64,000 nucleotides of DNA from Streptomyces glaucescens (GCF_000761215.1 NZ_CP009439.1:62001-126000); one strand, 5' to 3'; shown: positions 1 through 8,577, counted from the first letter of the stretch. Notes: generated by a model not told the origin, from the sequence alone. A program made the numbers and translations.

Positions 1-57
1 GGCCGCTCGGGTGTACCAGCGCGCGGTAGTGGGGGTGCATCGCGTAGATGTGGCGGT

Positions 58-1038
58 GTGGTGCTGTCTCCTCCGATTGAGCCGATGCTGGCCGAGGCGC
101 GCCGGGAGCTGCCGCCGGAGGGGGCGCTGCCCGGCGGTCTGGTGATGGAGGCCAAGAGCGACGGTTTCCGCGCTCTGCTGTTCGCCCGCCCGGACGGGGT
201 GCTGGTGCAGTCCCGGCAGGGCGCGGACCTGACGCCGGCGTTCCCGGACATCGCTACGGCGGGCGCCGGGCTCGATGTGGTCCTGGACGGTGAGCTGGTC
301 GTGCCCGCCCACGGGCGGCTGGACTTCGGGGAGCTTCAGCGGCGGGCGCGGCGCCGGGGCCGCAGCGCCGCCGAAGCCGCCGCCGAGTTCCCCGCGTACC
401 TGATCGTCTTCGACGTCCTGGAGGCCGACGGCACTGAACTGCTGACCCGCCCCTACCGCCACCGCCGGGCGGTCCTGGAGGAGTGGTTCGCCCGCGGCGA
501 CCTCACCGCACCCTTCACCCTGTGCCCCAACACCACCGACCGCGCCGTGGCGCAGGAGTGGCTGGACCCTGCATGGGGCGAGGCCGGCATCGAAGGCGTC
601 ATGGTCAAGGGCCTGGACCAGCCCTACCTGCCAGGCAAACGGGCGTGGATCAAGGTCCGTTCTCATGTCACCGCAGAAGCGGTGCTCGCTGGGATCACCG
701 GCTCGCTGACCTCGCCGCAGACGCTGCTGCTGGGCCGCTACGACACCGCCGGCCGTCTGCGCCTGGTCGCCCGGACCACACCGCTGCGCACGGCCGACCG
801 ACGTGAGATAGCCGACCGCATCAGCCCCGGCGGTACGGGCCACCCGTGGCACGGCCGCCGCTTCAGCGCGGGCTGGGGCACACGGGAAGAGCTGGACTAC
901 CACCCCGTGCGCCCCGAGCTGGTCGTCGAGTTCATCGCTGACACCTCAGTCGACGCGGGCCGCTACCGCCACCCGGTTCGCTACCTGCGCCTGCGAGACG
1001 ACCTCACACCCGACCAGGGACCACCGTTCGCGGGCTGA
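58..1038 (+). CDS. Small ATP-dependent DNA ligase
   Basis: This 326-residue protein has the nucleotidyltransferase core of ATP-dependent DNA ligases. The adenylated lysine is K33 in EAKSDGFR (motif I, KxDG). DGELVV near residue 77 is motif III, EGVMVKG near 180 is motif IV, and the lysine of AWIKVR near 198 is motif V. The C-terminal third, from about residue 215, looks like the OB-fold. The family seals DNA nicks after adenylation by ATP. There is no polymerase or nuclease domain, so this is not a full LigD, and no Ku gene is in the window. A close paralogue lies at 54504-55520. The GTG at 58 was used; the GTG at 61 is equally possible, and no strong Shine-Dalgarno is visible. Family assignment is firm; the cellular role (plasmid repair or end joining) is inference. 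Confidence 0.88.
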   Translation: MVLSPPIEPMLAEARRELPPEGALPGGLVMEAKSDGFRALLFARPDGVLVQSRQGADLTPAFPDIATAGAGLDVVLDGELVVPAHGRLDFGELQRRARRRGRSAAEAAAEFPAYLIVFDVLEADGTELLTRPYRHRRAVLEEWFARGDLTAPFTLCPNTTDRAVAQEWLDPAWGEAGIEGVMVKGLDQPYLPGKRAWIKVRSHVTAEAVLAGITGSLTSPQTLLLGRYDTAGRLRLVARTTPLRTADRREIADRISPGGTGHPWHGRRFSAGWGTREELDYHPVRPELVVEFIADTSVDAGRYRHPVRYLRLRDDLTPDQGPPFAG

Positions 1039-1074
1039 ACAGCTCCAGGCAAGAGGGTGCGGGCTGTCCGGTGC

Positions 1075-1386
1075 TCAGTGGTTCATGCAGACGGACTCGC
1101 GCAGGTACGTGGCTTTGACCCAGCCCATCCGTCCGGCCTTGATGCCGGACTGGGTGCGGTCCATGGGGAAGGTCTTCCACCATCCCCCGTCGCGCTTCTT
1201 GGGGTCGCCCATCCGGTCACCGGCCCGCAGGAGTCCCAGGGACGTGTATCCGGTGCCGGGGCCGGAGCGGAAGTGGACGGTGGCGGTTGCCTCATACCCG
1301 CAGTCGGAAGCACTGGCGGGCGCCGGGGCGAGCAGAGCGCCGCTCAGGGCAGCGGCACAGGCAGCGGCTGTGATCATCCTTCGCAT
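1075..1386 (-). CDS. Secreted SH3-like domain protein
   Basis: The ATG at 1386 was chosen because it begins a clean signal peptide: MRRM, a hydrophobic alanine/leucine stretch, and an ASASD cleavage region. The mature part of about 80 residues resembles bacterial SH3 domains (FRSGPGTGY, then GLLRAGDRM, then GWVKATYL). It carries two cysteines, DCGYE near the mature N-terminus and ESVCMNH at the end, that could form a disulfide outside the cell. Small SH3-domain secreted proteins are common in Streptomyces and usually have unknown ligands, probably cell wall. It is convergent with the ligase gene, with 36 bp between stops. An upstream in-frame extension to 1446 is possible but would bury the signal peptide. 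Confidence 0.75.
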   Translation of the reverse strand: MRRMITAAACAAALSGALLAPAPASASDCGYEATATVHFRSGPGTGYTSLGLLRAGDRMGDPKKRDGGWWKTFPMDRTQSGIKAGRMGWVKATYLRESVCMNH

Positions 1387-1481
1387 GCCCTGCCCAACGG
1401 CGTCTGCCCGTCCGTGACACGACATGACCGGCTGGTCCACCCACATGAGGCGGTTGCGCCGTTATGAACCGCTTCCGGGGC

Positions 1482-1730
1482 TCAGCCGAGCTGGCTGCCG
1501 GGCGGTCCGGCGCCTGGTTGCTCGGTGCCGATTTCCTGGCGCAGGTCGAGGTAGAAGCGCAGCCGCACCCCGGGCTGGCCGGGCTCGTGGGTCGTGCGGT
1601 CGGCTGTCGCGGTGGCCCAGCGGGCGGCGACCGCGTCCTGGAAGGCGAGCGCCGTTTCGTCGTCGGCGGCCGCGACCTCCACGACGAGGAGCCCGGGCTC
1701 GGACACGTGCAGTGCGTTGATCGGTTCCAT
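1482..1730 (-). CDS. DUF6207 family protein
   Basis: A short acidic protein of about 82 residues starting MEPINALHVSEPGLLVVEV, which is the typical opening of the Streptomyces DUF6207 family. A predicted alpha/beta stretch (DDETALAFQDAVAARWATA) and a GVRLRFYLDLR strand follow. No catalytic motif or membrane segment is visible. Function is unknown for the family. The start at 1730 matches family N-termini; an ATG at 1739 is three codons upstream. No strong ribosome site precedes either. Confidence 0.6.
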   Translation of the reverse strand: MEPINALHVSEPGLLVVEVAAADDETALAFQDAVAARWATATADRTTHEPGQPGVRLRFYLDLRQEIGTEQPGAGPPGSQLG

Positions 1731-1824
1731 GCCCGGCATGACGCGCCGGCCGGAGGCGGCGTTTCCGGTGGGCGGCGGTTTCACCCGGCCGTGTCTTCGG
1801 GCGCGCGGCCGGCGGGGCGGCTGT

Positions 1825-2025
1825 TCAGGAGCGGGTGTTGACGTGGCGTACCTGGGGGCCCCACTTCTCCATGACGGGCTTCATGCACCATTGGCACAGC
1901 GGCGTGCCGCCGCGGCCGTACTTGTGGGTCTTGCGCTGGCAGGTGGCGCAGGGGCCGACGAGGGCTCCGGGGCAGGTCAGCGCGGACGGGTCGGGCTCCG
2001 TGACGGGTGGTGCTGCGCTGGTCAT
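1825..2025 (-). CDS. Small zinc-ribbon protein
   Basis: A 66-residue protein with one CxxC...CxxC zinc knuckle (CATC near residue 25, LCQWC near 43) inside a basic stretch, ending QVRHVNTRS. This spacing is typical of a structural zinc ribbon. Short one-ribbon proteins are frequent on Streptomyces plasmids and have no assigned role. The ATG at 2025 is preferred to an upstream GTG at 2064 because the N-terminal extension has no features. It shares orientation with the DUF6207 gene about 95 bp downstream. Confidence 0.55.
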   Translation of the reverse strand: MTSAAPPVTEPDPSALTCPGALVGPCATCQRKTHKYGRGGTPLCQWCMKPVMEKWGPQVRHVNTRS

Positions 2026-2346
2026 CGGTGTGGTTCCAGTTCTGGCCGGGCGGATATCAGCCACCGACCATCAGAATACGGCCACTGTCGCACGCAAGTT
2101 CGATCATGGTGAGGCGACCACCGGACGGCGGCGGCAGCGCGGGAATGCCCGGCTGCCGGTGCTGGTTATGGAGGACGTGGTTGTGAAGGGGACAGTGTCC
2201 CCGGGCCTCACCTATTGCCCATGAGGACGATCGTTCGGCTGAAGCCTCATGGAGCCTCTCGCCGCGTAGGCGACCGCCCTTCGCGACCACACACACGTCA
2301 CGGCCCCGCCCGGCTGATCGCCGGCCGGGGCTGTTGTGCGTTCTGC

Positions 2347-2706
2347 TCACACAGCCGCTGTGACGGCTAAGTCGAGGATGTGCAGCTGCACGTCGGGCTG
2401 GCAGTGGCCGCACGCGCGCACACCGGAGCTGAGCAGGCGGCGGGCTTCGTCCCGGTCGACGGCACGCCAGCGGGGCCCGGTCATGTGGCAGCCCCCGGCG
2501 TGGACCTCGGCGGGCTCGCGGCCGGCGCCGATGCCGAAGGCGGCGACCCAGTCGGGGGGCGCGGGCCGCAGTCGGCGGGCCCGTTCTTCCGCGGCCTGCC
2601 GCTGCTGGACTGCGGCGATCTTGCGGTCGATGCGCTCCAGCCACATCGCGTGCCACACCCGCAGGGTGAGCAGGCGCTCCAGATCAGGCGGCAAGTCATC
2701 GAACAC
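2347..2706 (-). CDS. DUF6233 family protein
   Basis: A 119-residue protein beginning MFDDLPPDLERL with a helical, charged N-terminal half (WLERIDRKIAAVQQRQ) and a C-terminal cysteine pair (ACGHCQPD), as in Streptomyces DUF6233 proteins. The function is unknown; the C-terminal CxxC/His region may bind a metal. The GTG start at 2706 matches family N-termini and sits inside a LexA-like box (2699-2714). It diverges from the Y-family polymerase-like gene, so both may be induced by DNA damage. A degraded relative lies at 10241-10636. Confidence 0.65.
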   Translation of the reverse strand: MFDDLPPDLERLLTLRVWHAMWLERIDRKIAAVQQRQAAEERARRLRPAPPDWVAAFGIGAGREPAEVHAGGCHMTGPRWRAVDRDEARRLLSSGVRACGHCQPDVQLHILDLAVTAAV

Positions 2707-2714
2707 AGTTTCGA
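2699..2714. promoter_or_regulatory. LexA-like SOS box 1
   Basis: The 16-mer TCGAACACAGTTTCGA matches the actinobacterial SOS consensus TCGAAC-N4-GTTCGA at all but one of the twelve fixed positions. It overlaps the GTG start of the DUF6233 gene and lies 82 bp upstream of the polymerase-like start. LexA control is inferred from sequence only. Confidence 0.55.
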
Positions 2715-2750
2715 TTCTAACCCCAAGATCGACCTTCCGGCCTCGCGTGT

Positions 2751-2766
2751 TCGATTTTTCGTTCGA
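2751..2766. promoter_or_regulatory. LexA-like SOS box 2
   Basis: TCGATTTTTCGTTCGA matches TCGAAC-N4-GTTCGA with two mismatches in the left half. It lies 30 bp before the ATG of the Y-family gene in a locally AT-rich stretch, a natural operator position, and 36 bp from box 1. Confidence 0.5.
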
Positions 2767-2795
2767 TAACGTGGTGGGGGAGGAGGTGAGCAGTG

Positions 2796-3803
2796 ATGAG
2801 CGCGGAGACGCGTACCCACCGGCAGGCAGTGGTGATGCACGTGCGCTGCGCCGACCGCCTGGCGGAGGAGACCTTCCGCCAGGTCCTGGAGGAGCTGGCC
2901 GGTCTGTCGCCGGTGGTGCAGGCCCTGCCGCCCACGGCCGCGCTGGTGGACCTGACCGGCGCCATCCGCTACCACGGCTCCACCCCGCACCGGCTCGGTG
3001 AGGTGCTGCGGATCCGCTCCATCTCCCGGCTCGGGGTCGACGTCCGGGTGGGGATCGGCCCGTCCATCACCGTCGCCGCCACCGCCTCCGCTCAGGTCCC
3101 GCCGCCCGGCGGCGTCCTCGCCATCGCTCCCGGCCAGGCCGCGGACTGGCTCGCCCGGCTCCCGGTCGACGCCCTGCACGGCATCGGCCCCCGCCAAGCG
3201 GCCGTGCTCCGCGATTACGCCATCCACAGCGTCGGCCTGCTCGCCGCCGTACCGCCCGCCACCGTCCAGCGCCTCCTCGGCGGCCGCGCCGGCCGCCTGG
3301 CCGTCGACCGCGCCCGCGGGATCGACCCCCGCCCGGTCGTCCCCCGGGCCCTGCCCGCCTCCGCCACCGTGGGCTGCACCTTCGACCGGCACACCCTGGA
3401 CGGCGCCGCCGTCCGCGCCGCCCTCCTCGACCTGGTCGTCCGCCTCGGCGTGCGCCTGCGCCGCCGCGGCCAGGCCGCCCGCGCCCTGACCCTCACCCTG
3501 AAGTTCGCGGGCGGCACCACCTGGGAGAAGACCCGCCGCCTGACCGAGCCGTCCGCCCACGACGACGACCTCCGCCAACTCACCTACCAGCTGATGGACG
3601 CCGCCGGACTCCAGCGCGGCCGCCTCACCGGCATCACCCTGCGCGGCGAAGACCTCATCGACGCCGCCCGAGCCGCCCAGCAGATCAGCCTCGACGACAC
3701 CCGCGAGGACCGGCTGCTGGCCGAACAGGTCATGGACCGCATCCGCGACAAGTACGGTCCCCACGCCATCGGGCCAGCAGCAATCTTCCGCCGTGCCTCG
3801 TGA
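2796..3803 (+). CDS. Y-family (DinB/ImuB-like) DNA polymerase homologue
   Basis: A protein of about 335 residues with the Y-family order: a palm with ALVDLTGAIRYHG (near residue 48), GVDVRVGIGPSITVAATAS, a helix-hairpin-helix (DALHGIGPRQAAVL near 128), and a little-finger region with TFDRHTLDGAAV and LTLTLKFAGG. The usual N-terminal DMDAFFA-type motif with the first catalytic aspartate is not visible; the start reads VVMHVRCADRL. The acidic pair of the second metal site is also not clearly present. It may therefore be an accessory, ImuB-like protein rather than an active enzyme. AGGAGG at 2781-2786 supports the ATG at 2796. Two LexA-like boxes lie upstream, which fits SOS induction as known for translesion polymerases. 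Confidence 0.75.
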   Translation: MSAETRTHRQAVVMHVRCADRLAEETFRQVLEELAGLSPVVQALPPTAALVDLTGAIRYHGSTPHRLGEVLRIRSISRLGVDVRVGIGPSITVAATASAQVPPPGGVLAIAPGQAADWLARLPVDALHGIGPRQAAVLRDYAIHSVGLLAAVPPATVQRLLGGRAGRLAVDRARGIDPRPVVPRALPASATVGCTFDRHTLDGAAVRAALLDLVVRLGVRLRRRGQAARALTLTLKFAGGTTWEKTRRLTEPSAHDDDLRQLTYQLMDAAGLQRGRLTGITLRGEDLIDAARAAQQISLDDTREDRLLAEQVMDRIRDKYGPHAIGPAAIFRRAS

Positions 3804-4047
3804 CCGAGTCGGTTGCCGCGCCCGGTTATGAAGCTGTGAGCCCACGCCCCGTTCGGGGGCGGCAGGTATCTCCGCACCAACGGGCGAACCGGTTGGCTTT
3901 GCGGCGCTGATCCCGGACAGAGTGCCGCTCTTATTGCGCCAGGCTCAGTGTGTCACTGGCTTATGCGATCACCAGTTCGATAGGAGTTCTCCCGACCCGG
4001 TGTCAGGAATGAGGCCTGGCACTGCACGAGATCGGGGGTTCGACTGT

Positions 4048-5472
4048 ATGGATCTCACATGGTTCAGGCGCCGTGCCGCACAGGCGGTGGCTGTCTTGGT
4101 GCCCATGGCCCTGTTGACGGCGGCGCCGTCGGTCGCGAGTGCGGATGATGTCGGCGAGCTACGGGTGGAGACGTATGTGCTGCCCGTCGGCGCGGCGAAG
4201 CCATCGCTCGAAGCGCTGAAGAATGGGGAAGGTATGGCGCGGCTGCGGCAACTGGCCGCCGCCGCAGAGTCGCAGGCACAGATGCCGTTGGAGACGGCCG
4301 GTCCTGCCGCCTCCTATGCTCAGCTGTCGACGCAAGCATCCGGGACACCGCTGCCGTCGTCGCCGGGGGAGCGGACGCGGGCCGCTTCGGCTGCGGGGCC
4401 GCGGGCGACTGCTCCGGAGCCGGCGAGGAAGATGAGCTTCGAGGAGTGCAAGAAGGGCCTCGGCAGCGACAAGAAGTTCTTCGTCAAGTCGCGCTTCGCG
4501 GTGTGCAACGGAGCATCGTTTGTGCAGATCTGGACGCGGAACAACCGCCCTGTGGGTGAGAGCGGTTTCAACCTCCGCGTGATCGGCACCATCGCTCGCA
4601 ACAGTCGCACGATCACCTTCGCGTACCACTTCAGTGATTTCGTCAAGGGCGGCAGCAACGCCGCCGGCGCCCTGTCGATCACCACCAAGGGCAACATCCC
4701 GAAGAGCTGGCCCTCCGGAGCGCGCTACACCCGTGGAGGCGACCTGCCGGCCGGTGCCAGAACCTTCGCCCAGCTGAAGGCGCAGAGCACCTTCACGCAG
4801 ACGGTCCTCGCCAAAGCGGGCCAGGGCACGGGATCATCTGACCTCCTCTTCGCTGTCTACGAGCCTTCAGTGAAGTACACCGCCCCTGCCCCCTGGAAGC
4901 TCAACGGCGACGGCGGCAACCTGTTCATGCTCGCGCCGCGCTGGGACGCGGCCAAGTACCTGGCCAACTCCACCGGCGGCGGCAACCCGGACAAGAGGGG
5001 CGCTGCGACGTTCAGCTACATCACACCGCTCACCCTGAGCGGCAAGCAGGGCGCGGAGGAACGAGCGGAGGCCCTGCACATCCGTCAGGCTTTCCTGGTC
5101 CCACAAGACACCAAGCCCTACATGTCTGCGAAGAAGGTCCCCGGCCAGACGGCCAAAGACCCGCTTCACCGCACGGTCAGCAGCTCCCGCAACGACAAAA
5201 ACCGGGCGGCCGCGGTCAAGCAGTGCAAGCGGTACTGGGGAGCGAACTACGCCAGCGGCGGCAAGCAATGCGATGAGTACCCGTTCGCCAGCACCTACGA
5301 AGGAGCTGCTGAGGTGGAGTACGACTCGGAGGCCAAGAAGTTCAACTTCTCCGTGAAGCCGATCCCGGGACCGGAAAACGAGGCCGGCGGCAACATCCTC
5401 AAGAGCTTCTACGCCAAGAACCGCATCATCGACGGAATGGACGACGGCTTCATCGTCAAGATCGTCACCTGA
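4048..5472 (+). CDS. Secreted NucA/NucB-type deoxyribonuclease
   Basis: A 474-residue protein starting MDLTWFRRR with a signal peptide ending near ASA|DD. The middle 280 residues show no recognised domain. The last 110 residues form a NucA/NucB nuclease: CKRYWGANYASGGKQCDEYPFA, with the conserved CDEYPFASTYEG core, then PGPENEAGGNILKSFYAKNRI. This family cuts extracellular DNA, with Asp/Glu of the DEYPF motif at the metal site. Paired cysteines (CKRYWG, KQCDEY) suggest oxidative folding outside the cell. The ATG at 4048 was chosen over upstream in-frame starts because the signal peptide begins there. It stands alone, followed by a hairpin at 5486-5513. Confidence 0.82.
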   Translation: MDLTWFRRRAAQAVAVLVPMALLTAAPSVASADDVGELRVETYVLPVGAAKPSLEALKNGEGMARLRQLAAAAESQAQMPLETAGPAASYAQLSTQASGTPLPSSPGERTRAASAAGPRATAPEPARKMSFEECKKGLGSDKKFFVKSRFAVCNGASFVQIWTRNNRPVGESGFNLRVIGTIARNSRTITFAYHFSDFVKGGSNAAGALSITTKGNIPKSWPSGARYTRGGDLPAGARTFAQLKAQSTFTQTVLAKAGQGTGSSDLLFAVYEPSVKYTAPAPWKLNGDGGNLFMLAPRWDAAKYLANSTGGGNPDKRGAATFSYITPLTLSGKQGAEERAEALHIRQAFLVPQDTKPYMSAKKVPGQTAKDPLHRTVSSSRNDKNRAAAVKQCKRYWGANYASGGKQCDEYPFASTYEGAAEVEYDSEAKKFNFSVKPIPGPENEAGGNILKSFYAKNRIIDGMDDGFIVKIVT

Positions 5473-5485
5473 CTCACGCCCTGCA

Positions 5486-5513
5486 CGGTGGGGGCGGCCA
5501 AACCGGCCCCACC
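5486..5513. terminator. Hairpin between convergent genes
   Basis: An imperfect GC-rich inverted repeat, CGGTGGGGGCGGCC followed by CCGGCCCCACCG with an AAA loop, sits between the stops of two convergent genes. It probably terminates both. Confidence 0.5.
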
Positions 5514-5522
5514 GCGCCGGCA

Positions 5523-5996
5523 CTACTTTCTAGGCCCGGCCGGCCAGAACTGGATGAGATAGCGCTCCACGCCGACACCGGTACCCTCACCCTCCGACAA
5601 AGCAGCGGCTTCCGCCCGCCCCACGCAATGGACCCGCACCCGCCACAGTCCCCCCGAGTCAGCCAGCGTGATGTCGTCATCCATCCGGCCGATGCTCCCC
5701 GACCAGACCGCGACCTGCCCACTCGTCGACGCGAACTCAGCTTCCGCCTGCTCGTCCCAGTCCGCCGGATCCTGCGGCGGCGGCACGCCGTCCCATACCT
5801 CGACATCCAGAACGGCGGTGTGGGTGTGCCCACCGCTCCTGATGTCCAGACGGCCCGGATGCGTGCCGATGAACGAGTGGCGAGGAAACTCGTCGGGGAA
5901 AGGGACAGGCAGGTCAGCGTCATCGGACTCCTGCAACGCGAACGCGTGGAACGCCACGTACGCGCTCACACGCTGCCGCCGGACGATCTGCGCCAC
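5523..5996 (-). CDS. Uncharacterised conserved protein
   Basis: An open frame of about 157 residues, rich in beta-strand-like sequence (QRVSAYVAFHAFALQ, HTHTAVLDVEVWDG, VAVWSGSIGRMDDDITL, WRVRVHCVGR, GVERYLIQFWPA). Regular strands and an acidic linker (DPADWDEQAEAEF) suggest a globular beta protein. There is no signal peptide, membrane segment or catalytic motif. I do not recognise a named family. The GTG at 5996 is preferred because GGAAGG lies about eight bases upstream; the frame remains open to 6176, where the sequence looks non-coding. The 3' end abuts the hairpin shared with the nuclease gene. Confidence 0.5.
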   Translation of the reverse strand: MAQIVRRQRVSAYVAFHAFALQESDDADLPVPFPDEFPRHSFIGTHPGRLDIRSGGHTHTAVLDVEVWDGVPPPQDPADWDEQAEAEFASTSGQVAVWSGSIGRMDDDITLADSGGLWRVRVHCVGRAEAAALSEGEGTGVGVERYLIQFWPAGPRK

Positions 5997-6285
5997 AAGG
6001 GCCCCTTCCCACACGAGGACACGGTCTCGGTGGATGCTAGACCCCGACCGGCGCGGAAGTGGGTCCCGAGCGCAGTGAACCGGCCGAACATGGCCCGCCG
6101 TACGGAGCATTTCGCGAAGAAGGGCGCTGTGGTGCAGGGTTTGCCGCGCATCCGGACGCGGGCCAGTCGCCGGCACTGAGTAGGTGTTTTTCTACCTGCG
6201 CCACGGATCGCGGAGGGTCGGCAGGGGCTGGGTGTGAAGTCCTGGGATGGTGTGGGGTTGTCTGTGCCTGTCGCGCTCCTGCTTC

Positions 6286-7161
6286 CTAGCTGGTTTCTGG
6301 TGTGGCGTAGGCGAAGTCGTACGGGGCCCAGTCGGTGATCCGGCGGTATCCGAGGCGTTGGTAGAGGGCATTGCTGGTGGGGTTGCCCGCGTCCGTGAAG
6401 AGCACGACCTCTGTGGCTCCTGCGGCGAGCGCGGCCCGGCTCACCTCTGCGGTGACGGCGGCTGCGTAGCCGCGTCCGCGGAGGTGGGCTGGGGTGTAGA
6501 CGGGGTCCACCCGGACCATGCCGGCGATCATCGGGTTCAGGCCTGCCATGGAGACGGGGGTGCCGTCGGGCGTCTCCCAGAAGGTGTAGGTCTTCTCGGC
6601 GAAGCGGGTGCTGGCCCAGGAGGCGGTGTCGATGGTGACGGTCTCGCCGAGGTCGACGGCGAGTTCACGGCACCAGCGCATGAGGTGGTCGTGGTCCTGT
6701 TCGCCCACCGGGCGGCTGTGGCCGTCTGGGTGCGGGTTCGGCGGGGTGAGGGTGTCGAGGCGGTAGAGGTGCATACGGACGCGGAGTGTGGGCGTCGCGC
6801 CGGTGTGCCGCTGCCAGGCTTCGGCGAAGGCGGTGGCGGTGTCGTGGTCCGCGGTGACGCCGGCGAGGATGTGGCCGAGGCCGGTCAGATGGACGGCGAG
6901 AGCGTCGGCCCGCTCGGGGGAGAGCGGGGTGAGGGTCAGCCGACGAGTCGGCGGGCGGTAGAAGATCGCTTGGGTCTCGCCCGCCGACTCCAGTCGGCCG
7001 AAGAGGACGGAACCTGGGGTGAACGCGCCCGGTTGGGTCCGCCACTTTTCCAGTGTCGTGAGCGGCGTGTTGTGCAGAGCGGGGCGCGAGCGGAGAAAAT
7101 CTCCGGCGCGGGCGAGGAAGTCCTCGATGTCTTCGGTGAGGTGCCAGGTGTCCGGAAGCAT
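6286..7161 (-). CDS. GNAT family N-acetyltransferase
   Basis: A 291-residue protein. The C-terminal 120 residues are a GNAT fold: a strand VRVDPVYTPAHL followed by the acetyl-CoA pyrophosphate loop RGRGYAAA (motif A, R/QxxGxG/A), then VVLFTDAGNPTSNALY and RLGYRRI (motif B). The N-terminal 150 residues resemble the extra half of two-domain GNATs (TWHLTEDIEDFL, GHILAGVTADHDTA). The substrate cannot be read from sequence. It is monocistronic, with an IS5-type transposase gene upstream. Confidence 0.8.
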   Translation of the reverse strand: MLPDTWHLTEDIEDFLARAGDFLRSRPALHNTPLTTLEKWRTQPGAFTPGSVLFGRLESAGETQAIFYRPPTRRLTLTPLSPERADALAVHLTGLGHILAGVTADHDTATAFAEAWQRHTGATPTLRVRMHLYRLDTLTPPNPHPDGHSRPVGEQDHDHLMRWCRELAVDLGETVTIDTASWASTRFAEKTYTFWETPDGTPVSMAGLNPMIAGMVRVDPVYTPAHLRGRGYAAAVTAEVSRAALAAGATEVVLFTDAGNPTSNALYQRLGYRRITDWAPYDFAYATPETS

Positions 7162-7269
7162 GGTTCATGATCCCGGATGTACTCGACTCGGTTCAGTGCT
7201 TTGCTCGGAGATGCACCGTCGCCACGGCTGGGTCGATGCCTTTCAGTCACGTGACGTAGCTGCTCTTGA

Positions 7270-8124
7270 TCAGGCACGAGTTTTCTTCGTCCACTGGCTG
7301 GTGCGGGGGCTTTTCCGGGTGAGGCGTCGGGTCATCATGGTGATGAGTGCCCAGTTCAGGTGTGCTTCGGAGTGCTGGGGCAGGCGTTCGTAGTCGCGTG
7401 CGTTGCGGCGGGCGTTCATGCACCAGCCGATTGTGCGTTCGACTTTCCAACGGCGGGGCAACACGATGAAGCCCTTGACCCCTTTGGGCCGGGAGACGAT
7501 GCGCAGGGTGAGCCAGAGGCGGTCGCGGGCCCAGTCGACGAGGTCGCCTGCGTAGCCGCGGTCGGCCCAGACCTGGGTGATCTGCGGCTGGGTGAGGCGT
7601 AGCCGCCAGAACACGTCGCGGGCGGCGTCGCGGTCCTGAATGTCGGCGGGCGTCACCGTGATCATCACGGGCAAGCCGAGCGTGTCGACGGTGATATGTC
7701 GCTTGCGACCGTTGATTTTCTTCGCGGCGTAGTAGCCGCGGCTGTTGCGGCCGACGGTGGAGGCACCCTTGACCGACTGGGAGTCCACGATCAGCGTCAC
7801 CGGGTGCGGGCAGCGGCCCTTGCCGGTACGGATCCTGCGGCGGAGCTGGTCACGGATGTAGGTGACGACTCCGGCCCGGTTCCACCTCCAGAAGAACCCG
7901 TAAACCGTCTCCCACGGTGGGAAATCCGCAGGCAGAGCCCGCCACTTCGCACCGTTGTCGACGATGTAACGGATGCCGTCAACGATCTCCCGCCGCGGCC
8001 ACTTCTCCGGGTGGCCGCCGGTCTTGGTCTGGCAGGCCGGGATGGGCAGCAGGGGTTCCAGGAGTGCCCATTCGGCGACAGAGGTGTCGGACGGGTAGCG
8101 GCGGCGACGGGAGGCAGCGGGCAT
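7270..8124 (-). CDS. IS5 family transposase (DDE_Tnp_1 type)
   Basis: A 284-residue transposase. The N-terminal part is the DUF4096-like region (TSVAEWALLEPLLP, RREIVDGIRYIVDNGAKWRALP, PWETVYGFFWRWNRAGV). The DDE core follows: LIVDSQSVKG (first D), VWADRGYAGD (second D), WKVERTIGW (E). The frame is complete and could be active. It lies between the acetyltransferase gene and the RacP-like gene, whose stop is only about 40 bp from the transposase start, so the element may have inserted just beyond that operon. I compared the flanks and found no convincing terminal inverted repeats or target duplication, so element ends are not given. Confidence 0.85.
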   Translation of the reverse strand: MPAASRRRRYPSDTSVAEWALLEPLLPIPACQTKTGGHPEKWPRREIVDGIRYIVDNGAKWRALPADFPPWETVYGFFWRWNRAGVVTYIRDQLRRRIRTGKGRCPHPVTLIVDSQSVKGASTVGRNSRGYYAAKKINGRKRHITVDTLGLPVMITVTPADIQDRDAARDVFWRLRLTQPQITQVWADRGYAGDLVDWARDRLWLTLRIVSRPKGVKGFIVLPRRWKVERTIGWCMNARRNARDYERLPQHSEAHLNWALITMMTRRLTRKSPRTSQWTKKTRA

Positions 8125-8161
8125 GGCGGGCTCGACAGAGGTGATCGGCTGTGGACGGGGG

Positions 8162-8575
8162 TTATTTGGAGAGCTGGGCGAGGGTGGCGCGGACGCCGGT
8201 GAGCTGGGCGGTGGCGAGCTGGGCCCATTCGTCGTCGGGGTAGCGGGCCAGGTGCGGATCGAGCGTGCCCGTGATCACCCGGGTGAGTCGGCCGAGGATC
8301 TGCCGGAACTGCCGCTTGTCGTACTCGATCCAGTCCGCGGGGTCGTCGGAGAACATGAACCCGTCTCTGCGGGTCCAGGTGATCGGCGTCAGGTCCTCGG
8401 CGGCGACGACGTCGCGGACGTGCCGGATGCCGCGGCCGATCTGCGAGCGGGTCAGGCGGGTGGCGGTCATGAGCTGGTAGGTGTGCAGGCCGGCGGGGCG
8501 TGCTTCCATCAGGGCGACGCGGACCAGGTCGCCGTAGTGCTCGGCCAGCGGCCGCGCCTCCCGGCGTCGCGGCAC
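8162..8575 (-). CDS. RacP-like winged-helix protein
   Basis: A 137-residue protein matching Streptomyces RacP-type proteins: basic start MPRRREARP, helices LVRVALMEARPAGLHTYQLM and RLTRSQIGRGIRHVRDVV that look like a helix-turn-helix, then an ITWTRRDGFMFSDDPADWIEY wing and a helical end. A DNA-binding role is likely but unproven. It lies 2 bp downstream of the DUF6192-like gene on the same strand, so the two are almost certainly co-transcribed. This pair is typical of Streptomyces plasmids and accessory regions. Confidence 0.6.
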   Translation of the reverse strand: MPRRREARPLAEHYGDLVRVALMEARPAGLHTYQLMTATRLTRSQIGRGIRHVRDVVAAEDLTPITWTRRDGFMFSDDPADWIEYDKRQFRQILGRLTRVITGTLDPHLARYPDDEWAQLATAQLTGVRATLAQLSK

Positions 8576-8577
8576 GG

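Noticed and set aside
1..57. Possible end or start of a gene at the left edge
   Set aside because: A minus-strand frame is open but only about 19 codons are present, too few to judge.
2481..3845. Long open frame on the minus strand opposite the Y-family polymerase gene
   Set aside because: It is glycine/valine/alanine-rich with no motif and disappears as a mirror of the GC-biased plus-strand codons.
7230..8175. Exact ends for the IS5-type element around 7270-8124
   Set aside because: The only similarity between flanks is a GATCA pentamer; no inverted repeats or target duplication were found.
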